DNA from: a virus
DNA: 34,624 nt
Virus record (IMG/VR): IMGVR_UViG_3300041809_003462
Span: 1 to 34,624 of that record
Strand: one strand, 5' to 3'
Part shown: piece after piece, positions 22,694 through 32,376 of the stretch
Layout: the number at the start of each line of letters is the position of its first letter
Position numbering within the stretch: the stretch's first letter is position 1
Position numbers and translations under genes: made by a program
Notes under the pieces: generated by a model
What the model saw: the letters and a program-made list of their open reading frames with translations, nothing else
Told to the model about the DNA's origin: nothing
Database searches by the model: none

Positions 22694-23155
22694 GTGGCCA
22701 GATTCCAAACCGTCATCCGCCGCGCCCGCTTCGTTTATTCGCCCTATACTACGCCCGAAATGCTGGGCTTCGCGCAGCTGCTGGCGGATTCGATCCGGTC
22801 GCGCATTCAGAGCGGGCAGAATATCTATGACCAGCCGGCGGCGCCGCTGAAGCCTGGGACGCCGGGCCGACGCGGGTACCCGGATTACAAGACCGCACGC
22901 GGCCTCAAGCCCATTCGGGATTGGACCTGGAGCGGGCATACGCTACGCTGCCTCAAGGTCCTGACCGCGAACGAGAACCGGGCGGCAATTGGGTTTTTGG
23001 ATGAGGCCAAACCCGGTCGCCGGCAAACGGCTTCGCAGATAGCGTTCTACAACAACCAACGGGAGCGGCAGTGGGGCGTGTCGCCGCGCGACCGTCAGGC
23101 GCTAATTGCGGCGATTTTGGGCGAACACCCGATTGTGCTGGTGAAGGCGGCATAA
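22694..23155 (+). CDS. Putative virion morphogenesis / minor tail protein
   Basis: The 153-residue basic protein has an Arg-rich N-terminus, a Pro/Gly-rich middle (YDQPAAPLKPGTPGRRGYPDYK) and a C-terminus with YNNQRERQWGVSPRDRQALIAAI, a pattern seen in Mu gpG-like and other tail-completion proteins. It starts at GTG 22694 and ends one base before the tape measure gene, so it belongs to the tail operon. The first part could start slightly later; the family assignment is tentative. Confidence 0.5.
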   Translation: MARFQTVIRRARFVYSPYTTPEMLGFAQLLADSIRSRIQSGQNIYDQPAAPLKPGTPGRRGYPDYKTARGLKPIRDWTWSGHTLRCLKVLTANENRAAIGFLDEAKPGRRQTASQIAFYNNQRERQWGVSPRDRQALIAAILGEHPIVLVKAA

Positions 23156-23156
23156 C

Positions 23157-26100
23157 ATGGGCGATCAAGTCGAAAAGGTAATCCTCGAAGCCGAAGATAA
23201 CGTAACGCCGATCACCAACAAGGCCAATACCGGCCTCGACAGCTTCGAGAAAAAGGCCGAGTCCTCGCATGGTAAGGTAATCCGGATCACGGACCAGACC
23301 AGGACCAGTGTGCAACGCCTTATTGCTTCGCTCGAAAAGCAGGCGGAGGTCTATGGTAAGAGCGGCGTGGACCGCCTCATTGCTCAGCGCGACCAACTTC
23401 TCCAGCGGTACGCGAAGGAACCGGCGGCTGTTGACGCCATTACGCGGTCCTACGAGAAGATGATCGCCACGCAGAAGCAGATGGACTCCGCAGGTAAGTT
23501 CGACGGTTTTGCCGGTCGCGTAAAGCAGTTCATCGAACATCCGATGGAAGCCGCCAAGGGCGCGATCACTGGGGTCCTTACGGCCATGGGACCGATGGGG
23601 CTTGCGGTGCTCGCGGGCGCCGCCGCGCTGGGTAGCATCGCATTGGCCGGTTACGAAGCGGCCAAGAGCCTCGGGGAATATGGGACGCAGGTCAAGGATG
23701 TGGAATTGCGCACGGGCCTGACTGCACGAGAAGTCGGGCAGTTCGGCTTTGCCGCGAAGGCGGTCGGACAGGATGTCTCGATCTTCGAGAGGATGATGCG
23801 AGGTTTGTCGCGGGCGGCGGACGACACCTCCAAGGAAGGCGAAAAGGCGCGGGTGACGATGGCCAAAATGGGCGTCACCATGTACGACACGACCGGCGCC
23901 ATGAAACCCACCTCGCAGGTCCTGGAAGAAATCTCGGAAGGCCTGGCGAAAATGCCGAACTCGCTCGAGCGCGACGCGGCGGCGATGAACATTTTCAAAC
24001 GCATCGGCGTCGAGGCCATCCCGGTGATCATGGAACTTCACGAGAACCTGGCCATCGCGAGAGCCAAGGGTTACGGCCCCAGCGAAGAAGAAATCACGCG
24101 CATGAAGCAGTATCAGCGCGAACTCGCGGAGGTCGAAACCTCCTGGGGGCGCTTCGCCAGGAACATCAAAGAGCCGTTGGCCGCGACGGTTTCTGTGACG
24201 TTTAAGCTGCTCACGCAGGCCGGCGAGATGCTGGCGCTGCCGGGAAAGGTTCTGGGCAATCTGCTCTTTGGCGGGAAACTGACCAAAACCGATATCGAGA
24301 TGCAGGAAACGGGCGGCTGGGGTTATGGCGCCTCCATGGACCGCTTCGCGCACCGGCGCGAGCAGTCCGCCATCGCGCGGAACGATCAGATGGTCGCCGC
24401 GGCGCAGGCGTCGGATCAGGAACATAAACAACTCGAACTGGCGGAAAAGAAGCTCGCGGAACTCCAGGGCGAACTGAAGACCGGCGTGATGCCCTCGGTG
24501 AATGAGCCGACGTTGAAGGAAATCGCAAAGCAGCAGGGCATCATTGCGGGGATCAAGGCGCGAGTCGAAGCGGAGAAGGAACTGAAGGAGTGGCGGCACC
24601 AGGCGGCCGAGTTCGAGAAGAAGGGCGATGAGGAAGAGTTGGGCACGCTCGGGAAAATCTACTATCAGCGGGACCAACTTCTGGCGCAGGCGCAGAAGGT
24701 AAAGGCTTCCGAGGCGGATATTGCGGCGATCCGCAAAGCTGCCGACGAGCAGGCATCGGCAGCGGGGAAGAAGATCGACGAGGCGTTCCAGAAGCAGGTC
24801 GAGAAAGACACGGTCAAAACCGGCGCGGACAACATTCGCCTGGGCCTGGTCGGTCCCAGCAAGGACCAGATCAAAGAATGGGAAGAGGGCTATAAGGCCC
24901 AAGAGCAAATTGAGAAAGCCATCCTCGGCTACCGCGAGGAAATCGTCAAGCTGACCAACGGTCCCGGCGGCGAACTGGAGACGGCCAAACAGGTTCTTCA
25001 GTTGCGGCTGCAGGCCGCGAAAACCGACGAGGAACGCGCGGTCGCAGGAATCGACTACTTGAAACAGGCGGCGTCGATCCGGCACAAGGAGGCGGAAGAA
25101 GCGGCGGCCGAGCAGCAAGAACAACTCGATAAGCTGGTGAAAACATCGCAGGGGTTGTTCCACACGCTGTTCACCAAGCCCAAGGACTTTGGCAGGGAAC
25201 TGGCCAACACCATCCACGCATCGCTTCTCAAGCCGGTGACCGAGGGCCTGGGCAATGTGACTGCCAACGTGCTCCACCCGATCATCTACGGCGCGGACGG
25301 AAAGGGCGGTTTGTCGGGAATGATGGGCGGGCTTTTCGGTGGCAAGCAGGCAGACCCGGTGAAGCTGGCCACGGATATGAACACGTCTGCCACGATGCAG
25401 AATAGCGCGGTCATGGCGTCCCTGACCGCGGTTCTCGCGGCTGCCATGGGCGTGTCCGCACCGGCAGTGGCTTCGACGACTGGCACCACGGGTCTTCCTG
25501 GACTCTCTATGCCGTCGATCTCCGCGCCCGCCGTCGCGGGCAGTGATCCACTCTCGGGTGTGAGCCACTGGAGCAACTTCGGCCCGGAGGGATGGACCGG
25601 CGGCGGATCGCCGTCGATCTCCAACGTCAGTGGACGGGGCGGCGGCGGTTTCAACCTCAATTCGATCTTCGGCGGCGGCCCGCTGCCTGGTGGGACGGGC
25701 GCCGCCAGCACGCCGCCATTTGTGGGTAACGGCACGAAGCAAGCTGGCGTTGGCGGGCCTGGGTCCGCGCTCGGGATGCTGAAGAACTTCAAGAACATCA
25801 ACTGGGGCGGCTTCACGCACTCCGGCGACGAGGGGATTCCGGGTGTCGATGGCCAGCCCGGCACGGACGAGGGCGCAAGCGGTGGCAGCATCACCGGCGT
25901 CAACGGCATGGCCGGCGCGGCGCTATTCACCGGCGGAAGCATGCTGGCGCAGGCGGGCTTGATGGGATCGCGGCGCGGCACCTGGGGCGGCGTCGCGGAA
26001 TCGACCGGCGGTGGCGCGATGATCGGCCTGGAAATGGGTGGTCCGCTTGGTGCGGCCATCGGTGCTGCCGCAGGATTTGCTGCGGGCGCGTTGGAGAAAG

Positions 26101-26711
26101 CGTTCGGCGTCGAGTCGCCGCAGAACGAGGCGAAGCGCCTGATCAAGGACATCTACCACGTCAGCATTGGCAACGATGTGGCGAACCAGGTTGTCGGCAT
26201 GGCCGGCAAGTATGGCGGGAAAGTGTCGCTCGTGGTGCGGACGCCAGAGGTCCGCCAGCTTGTGGAGCTTTACGCTGCATCCACCGGGCAGAAGATTCCG
26301 CTCTCGGCCACGACGCCGCATGCGGGGTCGATCTCCGAAGTCAACGGCAGGCTTTACCAGGACCCGTCCTACGTCTACGGGCAGTCTTACACCTACTCGT
26401 CGTCGCTGCCGACGGCGGGCGGTTACGCCAACCTGCCGCACTTCGATACGGGCGGCACCGTGCCCGGTGCTTACGGAACGCCGCAGTTGATTGTGGCGCA
26501 TGGCGGCGAGAAGATCACTAACCCAGCCATGGGCGGCGGCACGATGATGCTACAACTAGTTGTGGGCGACAAGGGCGCGGCCGATTTCATGACCAAGCAG
26601 TACGTGACCGCCGAGTTCGTGCAGCAGCAGTGGTCCCGAGCGGCCGACGACAGCAATGGCCGGCTGAGCAACTCGGCCGCAATCCAGTATCCCGGCCTGC
26701 TTATCAGCTAA
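23157..26711 (+). CDS. Tape measure protein
   Basis: The 1184-residue protein sets tail length. It has an N-terminal charged helical part, a hydrophobic segment at about 140-165 (GPMGLAVLAGAAALGSIALAGYEA), a long Lys/Glu/Gln-rich coiled coil (about 410-680), a Gly/Pro-rich low-complexity part (about 770-920), a second small-residue helix (GAAIGAAAGFAAGALE) and a C-terminal domain with FDTGGTVPGAYGTPQLIVAHGGEKI. The hydrophobic segments would help DNA cross the host membrane. It starts two bases after the preceding stop codon and its own stop overlaps the next gene (TAATG). Confidence 0.93.
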   Translation: MGDQVEKVILEAEDNVTPITNKANTGLDSFEKKAESSHGKVIRITDQTRTSVQRLIASLEKQAEVYGKSGVDRLIAQRDQLLQRYAKEPAAVDAITRSYEKMIATQKQMDSAGKFDGFAGRVKQFIEHPMEAAKGAITGVLTAMGPMGLAVLAGAAALGSIALAGYEAAKSLGEYGTQVKDVELRTGLTAREVGQFGFAAKAVGQDVSIFERMMRGLSRAADDTSKEGEKARVTMAKMGVTMYDTTGAMKPTSQVLEEISEGLAKMPNSLERDAAAMNIFKRIGVEAIPVIMELHENLAIARAKGYGPSEEEITRMKQYQRELAEVETSWGRFARNIKEPLAATVSVTFKLLTQAGEMLALPGKVLGNLLFGGKLTKTDIEMQETGGWGYGASMDRFAHRREQSAIARNDQMVAAAQASDQEHKQLELAEKKLAELQGELKTGVMPSVNEPTLKEIAKQQGIIAGIKARVEAEKELKEWRHQAAEFEKKGDEEELGTLGKIYYQRDQLLAQAQKVKASEADIAAIRKAADEQASAAGKKIDEAFQKQVEKDTVKTGADNIRLGLVGPSKDQIKEWEEGYKAQEQIEKAILGYREEIVKLTNGPGGELETAKQVLQLRLQAAKTDEERAVAGIDYLKQAASIRHKEAEEAAAEQQEQLDKLVKTSQGLFHTLFTKPKDFGRELANTIHASLLKPVTEGLGNVTANVLHPIIYGADGKGGLSGMMGGLFGGKQADPVKLATDMNTSATMQNSAVMASLTAVLAAAMGVSAPAVASTTGTTGLPGLSMPSISAPAVAGSDPLSGVSHWSNFGPEGWTGGGSPSISNVSGRGGGGFNLNSIFGGGPLPGGTGAASTPPFVGNGTKQAGVGGPGSALGMLKNFKNINWGGFTHSGDEGIPGVDGQPGTDEGASGGSITGVNGMAGAALFTGGSMLAQAGLMGSRRGTWGGVAESTGGGAMIGLEMGGPLGAAIGAAAGFAAGALEKAFGVESPQNEAKRLIKDIYHVSIGNDVANQVVGMAGKYGGKVSLVVRTPEVRQLVELYAASTGQKIPLSATTPHAGSISEVNGRLYQDPSYVYGQSYTYSSSLPTAGGYANLPHFDTGGTVPGAYGTPQLIVAHGGEKITNPAMGGGTMMLQLVVGDKGAADFMTKQYVTAEFVQQQWSRAADDSNGRLSNSAAIQYPGLLIS

Positions 26712-27127
26712 TGCCCGGCAACGTCGCAGCAGCATCCCCGGTGGGAGTGTTCCCGCAGGAACTTTGTACTGCCTTCACGGAAGTGAGCCAGTACCCGATC
26801 CTGGAGAACACATTTCACGACGCCACGCTCATTCGTGGGCAGCTGGCCGCGACGCCGCGGCGCACGTGGCGGCTGACACAGAAACTCGACGCCGCGGCGC
26901 TGGCCACGCTCAAGTCGTTTTATGACGCGCACAACGGTGGCCAGATTCCGTTCACGTTCTACGACCCGTTTGCGGTCGTACCTGGCGCCGCGCCGGGTTC
27001 GAACTATGACCCCACCGGCGTGAGCGTCGTGGGCGCGGTGTGGTGCGTGTTTCGCGGTAACTGGAGCGAGACCACCGGTCTCGCGCGCACCGATGGCTTG
27101 CAATTGGAACTTGTCGAAGTCCAGTAG
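26711..27127 (+). CDS. Distal tail / gpM-like minor tail protein
   Basis: The 138-residue protein overlaps the tape measure stop (TAATG). It contains RRTWRLTQKLDAAALATLKSFYDAHNGGQIPFTFYDPF-type sequence, with a pattern shared by gpM/DUF2460-like distal tail proteins: strands, a helix that ends before GG, then a strand with Phe/Tyr. It would form the ring joining the tail tube to the tip. A similar stretch occurs at the start of the next phage gene, beyond the inserted BrnTA pair. Confidence 0.75.
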   Translation: MPGNVAAASPVGVFPQELCTAFTEVSQYPILENTFHDATLIRGQLAATPRRTWRLTQKLDAAALATLKSFYDAHNGGQIPFTFYDPFAVVPGAAPGSNYDPTGVSVVGAVWCVFRGNWSETTGLARTDGLQLELVEVQ

Positions 27128-27142
27128 ATCCCAAAGCCGTTG

Positions 27143-27448
27143 TTAGCTTGCACGACGTTCTTTGCTGAGAGCCTGATGAAGCAGCATCTTCATGTACGTT
27201 TGGTAGGGCAGTCCCTTCTTCTCGGCCAAGCCCCTGGCTGCCTCAATGTCAGACACGGCCAGGCGTATGCTGACGCTTTTTGTCGGGGCTTTGTCTACGA
27301 CGGCCACCGCCCGCTTCCCCACGATGGCAGTCCCGTCCGCAATGCCTTTTTTCATCATTTTGGTCACGTACTCGGGATGCTCATCCCACCAGCGGGCTTC
27401 CTCCGCCTCCGTGGCGGCTTCCGACCAGTGTTTAGGTTTGCGTGCCAT
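27143..27448 (-). CDS. brnA: BrnA-type antitoxin
   Basis: The 101-residue protein carries an N-terminal WDEHPEYVTKMMKKG-type region and a C-terminal ribbon-helix-helix (SVSIRLAVSDIEAARGLAEKKG, then PYQTYMKMLLHQAL). It follows brnT directly, with only the stop/start boundary between them, and should bind BrnT and repress the operon. It stands 15 bases from the end of the distal tail gene, tail to tail. It is only distantly similar to the orphan BrnA at 10179-10427, so the two are unlikely to be a recent duplication. Confidence 0.85.
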   Translation of the reverse strand: MARKPKHWSEAATEAEEARWWDEHPEYVTKMMKKGIADGTAIVGKRAVAVVDKAPTKSVSIRLAVSDIEAARGLAEKKGLPYQTYMKMLLHQALSKERRAS

Positions 27449-27724
27449 TTACTTGGTTCCTTTCATTCTGACGTAGAGAGCGCGTTGGCTCCGGTTCGCG
27501 GGATAGGCGGTAACCACGCGCGTTTTTTCGCCACGTTGGGTCGTAACTACAACCAGCACCTTCCCGCGTTCCGTTTGCCCGATCAGCACTGTCCTTGTTT
27601 CCCTGTTGCGCTCCACTTGCCCAATCTCGACCGGGTTTCCGGCTGCCACCTCCTCGGCCTCTCTCTTGCTGATCTCGTGTAGCCGGACGTGCTCCGTGTT
27701 CGCTTTGTCCCAATCGAATGTCAT
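27449..27724 (-). CDS. brnT: BrnT-type ribonuclease toxin
   Basis: The 91-residue protein has the BrnT pattern: FDWDKANTEHVRLHEISKREAEEV at the start, GKVLVVVTTQRGEKTRVVTAY in the middle, and PANRSQRALY near the end, equivalent to the ARRANRKERRLY region of the family. BrnT is a RelE-fold ribonuclease neutralised by BrnA. It appears intact. There is no Shine-Dalgarno site before the ATG at 27724, and the promoter predicts a leader of only about five bases. Confidence 0.87.
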   Translation of the reverse strand: MTFDWDKANTEHVRLHEISKREAEEVAAGNPVEIGQVERNRETRTVLIGQTERGKVLVVVTTQRGEKTRVVTAYPANRSQRALYVRMKGTK

Positions 27725-27735
27725 CGCGTAACTAC

Positions 27736-27764
27736 AGTGTATATACGTACAAAAGCGAAGTCAA
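27736..27764 (-). promoter_or_regulatory. brnTA promoter
   Basis: On the minus strand TTGACT (27759-27764) and TACACT (27736-27741) are separated by 17 bases, and the brnT ATG lies 11 bases after the -10. The palindrome GTATATAC (27738-27745) overlaps the -10 and is a candidate BrnA operator. Confidence 0.55.
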
Positions 27765-27805
27765 GGACGGCAGCCGTAATCGCAACAACCGACTGATTCC
27801 TAACC

Positions 27806-30800
27806 GTGTCTGACCAAATCGGACGAATCTACGTCGTCGGCCCCGTGGCCTCGGGTCTGACCTTCCCGCCAGATCTGGTGACGAACTTCCCGTTCGGCTT
27901 CTCGCAGGCCCGGCCTATCGTCGTGCACCAGTTCGGAGTGCGGGACGCGAAGACCGAGCAGCGGTTCAAGGTGGGGTGGGGCCGCGGAAGTTCCAGTTCA
28001 AGCGCACGAACCTGAACTATGCCGAGCGCCACATGCTGCAGGATTTCTGGAGCGAGGTCCAGGGACCGTGGAAATCGTTCACCTACAGCGTGCCCAACGC
28101 GGACGGCACTACGACCGCTACCAGCGTGGTCTTCGAGAACGAGCCACTATCGCTCAAGCACCTCACCAACGCGGTCGAGGCGGGCCTTACCTTCGTCGAG
28201 AACTTCGATCCGACGACGGCGCCAATCTACACGGTCGCATCGACCTGCGTTCGGTTTCCGTCGTTGGATTTGCAGTCGGCTCTGCTGTCGCAGGACCAAG
28301 AGCTTATTCCGCTGATCCACATCCGGCCCGTGGAGTGCAACCAGCCGGGCAGCACGCTCCCCGACAACATTTATCTTTCCGACCGCCGCTGCACCGTCGG
28401 CAGTCAGCTTTATCTTGCGCGGGTTCTCGACATCGGCGATTCGAAGGACGTGCTGCTTTCGCAATCGCTCTCCTCCAGTCAGGATGCCGGCGGATCGGAT
28501 ACCACCACGTTCGTTTTCGCCAACGCGGATCGCGTGATGACCCAACTGGCGGCCGACACGGACCTTACCAACGCAACCATCGACCTTTGCCTCTATCACG
28601 TCAACACCGAGACGCTCATCCAACTGTGGTCGGGCTTCATCGTTCCTGGTGGTTTCGTATCGGACGGCACGGAGAAGTTTACCGTGCGCGCGAGCGACGG
28701 GCTTTACCAGACGACGCTCCAGTATCCCAATCGCGTGGTCTCGCGGAGTTGCTGGAAGACGTTCAGCGACGGCTTGCATTGCCCGTACGCCTCGGCACAC
28801 ACCGCGCCTGCTCCGGGATTCGCGGCGGGCAGCCCGCTGAGTTGCGACTACATGTGGGACTCCGTATGCGATCCCAGCGCCGGCGAGAACCCGGATGGCA
28901 CTCTGATCTTTCCCGGCGGCTGCCTCGCGCACGGCATGTGGCCCTACTTCGGCGGCCACCCGGCACAGCCGCAGGGCGTCCGGATCAAAGACAACACCAC
29001 CGGGATCTGGGGCATCGGCCGGAGCATGATCACCGCGACCAGCATTATTTCGGACACGGTCTGGGGGCAGGCGTTGCCGGAGATCTGGTGCAACTATGAC
29101 GGCGACGCGAGCCGCTCGTTTATCGCCAAGGCGCTCCTGATCGCGGGACGCGACGAGAGCGACTTCTACGACGCACTGGGAATCATCGGGTTGGGGCCGA
29201 TCGGCCTCTATACCCCGATGACCACATTCCAGAATCTGGACGGCTTCCGCTACATCATCGCGCCGATGCTCGACGGGCAAACTGCGATTGGCTTCACGGT
29301 GAACGGCAATACGCAAATCCTGACGAACAGCCAATCCGGTTTGCGGCAGTCTGTCGGGAACGATCCTCCCGATATTGTCGATAACTGGGAGGGTTTTTCG
29401 CTGAGCCAGGCGCCGGCTGGCGCGACGAACGGGTCGCCGTGGCCCTCGCCGACCCTCCTGACCGGCGCCGCGGCGGGCACAGCCTTTACCGAGATCCGGC
29501 GCACGGACCCATCGGGCGTGCAGCCGTCGCTCCTCGATCAGCACGACATGGAAGTGCCGATTGCACTGGGGCTGAGCGGCCGGACCTGGGACGCGTCGGG
29601 GAACCCCTCCTGGGTTGCGGGCATGAGAAACCCGTTCTGGATCGCGGTGAACAGCTTCCTGCGCGCCATCGGCCTTGCGCCTCAAGCGAACGACTCCAGC
29701 ACGACGATCGCAAACCAGCTATCGAAGTTTGTTTTGTCGTCGGTTTACGTGGGCGACGGCAGCGGCACCGCCGAGATCGCGGACACGCTGGTTTCTCCGA
29801 TTGTGCAGTCGCAGAGCGACCAGATCCCTATCGGCGCCACGCTTCCCATCACCGGCATCACCTGTGGCAACCCGACCATTTTCAGTGCCCCGAGCACCTC
29901 GGGGATGAGCACCGGCGACATGGTGCTGATTCTCGGCACGGCGGTGGACATGTACGGGAATCCGGGCGGCTGGTGGGGCGGCGTGGTCGGCGCGCAGTGG
30001 ACGATAACGGTGCTCGATGGCACGCGTTTCTGTGTTCCCGGCCTCAACAGCAACAGCCAGAACATGGGCAAGGCTGGCATAAAGAATGGCTCGGTGCAGC
30101 TTTACACGCCTGCCAATGGGAACGAGTTGCAGTTCCAGTTTCAGGGTTGCCTTAGCCAGCAGAAGCCGTTCCGCGATTGGCTCACCGAGATTCTGGCGGT
30201 GGGCCTGGGCTATTACACCTGGGAGTTCGGCAAGCTGAAGCTCGGTTGCCGGTGGAACGCGGTTCCAACCGACGCCTTCACGCTGGGCAACATGCTGTTC
30301 CAGAGCCTGACCCTCCGGCCCATCGAGCCGACGTTCGAGCACCTGCTGATCGATTACGCCGATGTTGCGTATCAGTATCAGCTAAACACCGCCGAGTATC
30401 AGGACAAGACGCACGCCTCCTATTACGGCCGTGCCGGTTCTCCGCTGACGAAGCGCCAGCATTCGGTCGGCTGCTCGACGCTCTCGCAGGCCTTGCGCCT
30501 GGCCGCGATTCGCACGCGCGAAGAACTGGGCGGTGTGAACGTGGCCGAGTGGACGGCCGCGCGCCAGGGGCAGTTTGGAACCACCATCCTCGCGCTCAAT
30601 ACCGAAGTCGGCCAGGTCGTCTCGCTCACGCACCCGGATCTCGTCTCCACTACCAACCCGACCGGCTATGGTGTCTTCCGCATCGTCTCCTGGCGGCTGA
30701 TGAAGGACTGGTCCGTTCAAATCGGGCTCAAGACAGTGACGCCGTCGATGTACGACTTGACGCAGGGGCCGCCCGTCACCGGGACGTTGCCGCTCCCGTT

Positions 30801-32376
30801 GCCTGGGATGAATTACCCGATCCCGTCCGGCCCGGCCTGGGCGCCCTACCAGATCCAGGCGCCGGCCAACGACGCGCTGTTTCCGGGCGAGTGGAATTTC
30901 GCCAGCGATCAGGAATATCCCGTCGAGGCGAGCGGGGCTGCTACCGCCGAGTTGGTCGTTACCGGTAAGCTCCCGGTCAATGAATTCAGCCCTGTCGCGG
31001 TCGTGCCGCCCATTATCGGCGGCATAACCGAGAGCACGACGGGTGGATCGATTCCAGGCGGCGTCACACTGCGGGTCGCGGTTTGCGCAGTCGATGCAAG
31101 CGGGTTGCCCTCACCGCCCTCCGCTATCGCCATCGTGCAAATTCCGCCGGGAACGAACACGAACTCGTTCAGCCTGACGAACATCATTTGGCCGGCGGTC
31201 GCGGGATTGACCGGCTATTTCGTCTTCGTCTCGACGCAGGATGACCTCATCTGTGCGCAATCGAACGGCGGCCTTACCGCCGGAGCTAACTTCACCTATA
31301 CGCCGGGCACGTTGAACATGGGCGGCCCGTTTACGCGCTCCACCTGGGCGCTGCCGTCCCCCAATGTGGCTCGGGTGCGGGTCAAGGCCAAGCTCAGCAT
31401 CAACAACGGTGTGGCCGGCGTGGAAGTCATGGGCATCACCTCCGGGAATATTCAGTCGGATTGGCTGATCGACACCAGCCCGCCCGCGACGCCGTTCAAT
31501 CCAGTCGGCCGCATCGTTTCCGTGATCGGACGCCCGACCGGCCTAACGCCTTTCGCGAGCTTCAACATCACCGGCTACGACGCCGCGACCGGGACGCTCA
31601 CGGTTTCGCCGGACCCGACCGCGACCGACCCGAATACCGGCCAGCCCTTTGTGCGAGTGGGCGACGCCATCGTGATTCGGAACCTGGCCGACGCGGCCAA
31701 CACGGCGAATCCGACCCAGATTACGGATTCCGGCTACAAGAACGTCACCAGCAACTACACCGGCCTCGTGCCGGGCTCGCTGGTGGGCTGTCTGATCCGC
31801 GTGATTGCGGGCACCGGGCGCGGAACGCCGCCGCGGAACATCGTCGCGAACACCGCCACCCAGATCACCTGGGATCTTCCCATGCCGATGGATCACACCT
31901 CGGTGTGGATCGTCGAGGAGCCGACCTGGTCCTATTCCGCTGATTCCACCAGCATCGATAACGGCAGCCCGGCCACGCCTGTGTCCATCAGCGTGCCAGC
32001 CGGAAACTTCCTCCAGCAGCCCGTCGTAATCGCAGGCTTCACGGTGGATGTGAACGGCGTCGAGTCTTCGGACGGCGACGCGCCCATTCGCGAGGACTGG
32101 ATCTACGGGGCGCAGGGAACCCGCACCATCACGGCCAGCAGCACGATGCTCGCGACCGATGGCCTGGTGCTTTGCGATACGACCGCAGGCGACCTCACCT
32201 ACACGATGCTGCCGTTTTCCGAAGTCCCGAACCAAGAGGTGCTGGTAGTCAAGGTAACCGGCGACACCAACACAGTGGCGGTTCAGACGACTGCCGGGGA
32301 CACGTTCGATGACGGCTCAACGCAAATCACTTTGACTTTCCTGGGGGCATACACGGTGGTGAAGATCCATGGGTAA
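27806..32376 (+). CDS. Giant fused tail-tip protein (distal-tail + gpL/DUF2163 + hub), with a -1 frameshift
   Basis: The frame opens at GTG 27806 and reads to about 27976, then continues one base back as an open frame from 27976 to the TAA at 32376 (1466 residues). Read together, KVG joins VGPRKF smoothly. Domains: an N-terminal distal-tail-like part; a DUF2163/lambda gpL-like part with a C-x9-C-x20-C-x7-C motif beginning near 28750 and a following FGG, matching the gpL iron-sulfur site; a hub-like part (about 30150-30760, FGKLKLG to [12 protein letters not shown]); a fibronectin-like Pro/Thr region; and beta-rich repeats. It should form the tail tip. No separate gpK-type peptidase is seen. 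Confidence 0.85.
27971..27981 (+). other. Frameshift site in a G-rich run of the tail-tip gene
   Basis: The sequence GTGGGGTGGGG separates two frames of one protein. Restoring a single G, or a -1 slip at GGG, gives a continuous domain. A lost base in a G run (real mutation or assembly error) is likelier than programmed slippage, as no classic slippery heptamer is present. Confidence 0.6.

Noticed and set aside
22953-25820. A 955-codon open frame on the minus strand within the tape measure gene
   Set aside because: It is antisense to a clear tape measure protein, has Arg/Leu/Gly-rich composition without domains, and arises from GC-rich codon use. The same applies to the long antisense frames at 28147-29685, 2832-4037, 10447-11589, 14197-15261 and 17990-19189.
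27976-28020. Independent start of the tail-tip gene at GTG 27976
   Set aside because: The frame before it (27806-27976) continues the same domain, so a frameshift explains the data better. Internal initiation cannot be excluded.
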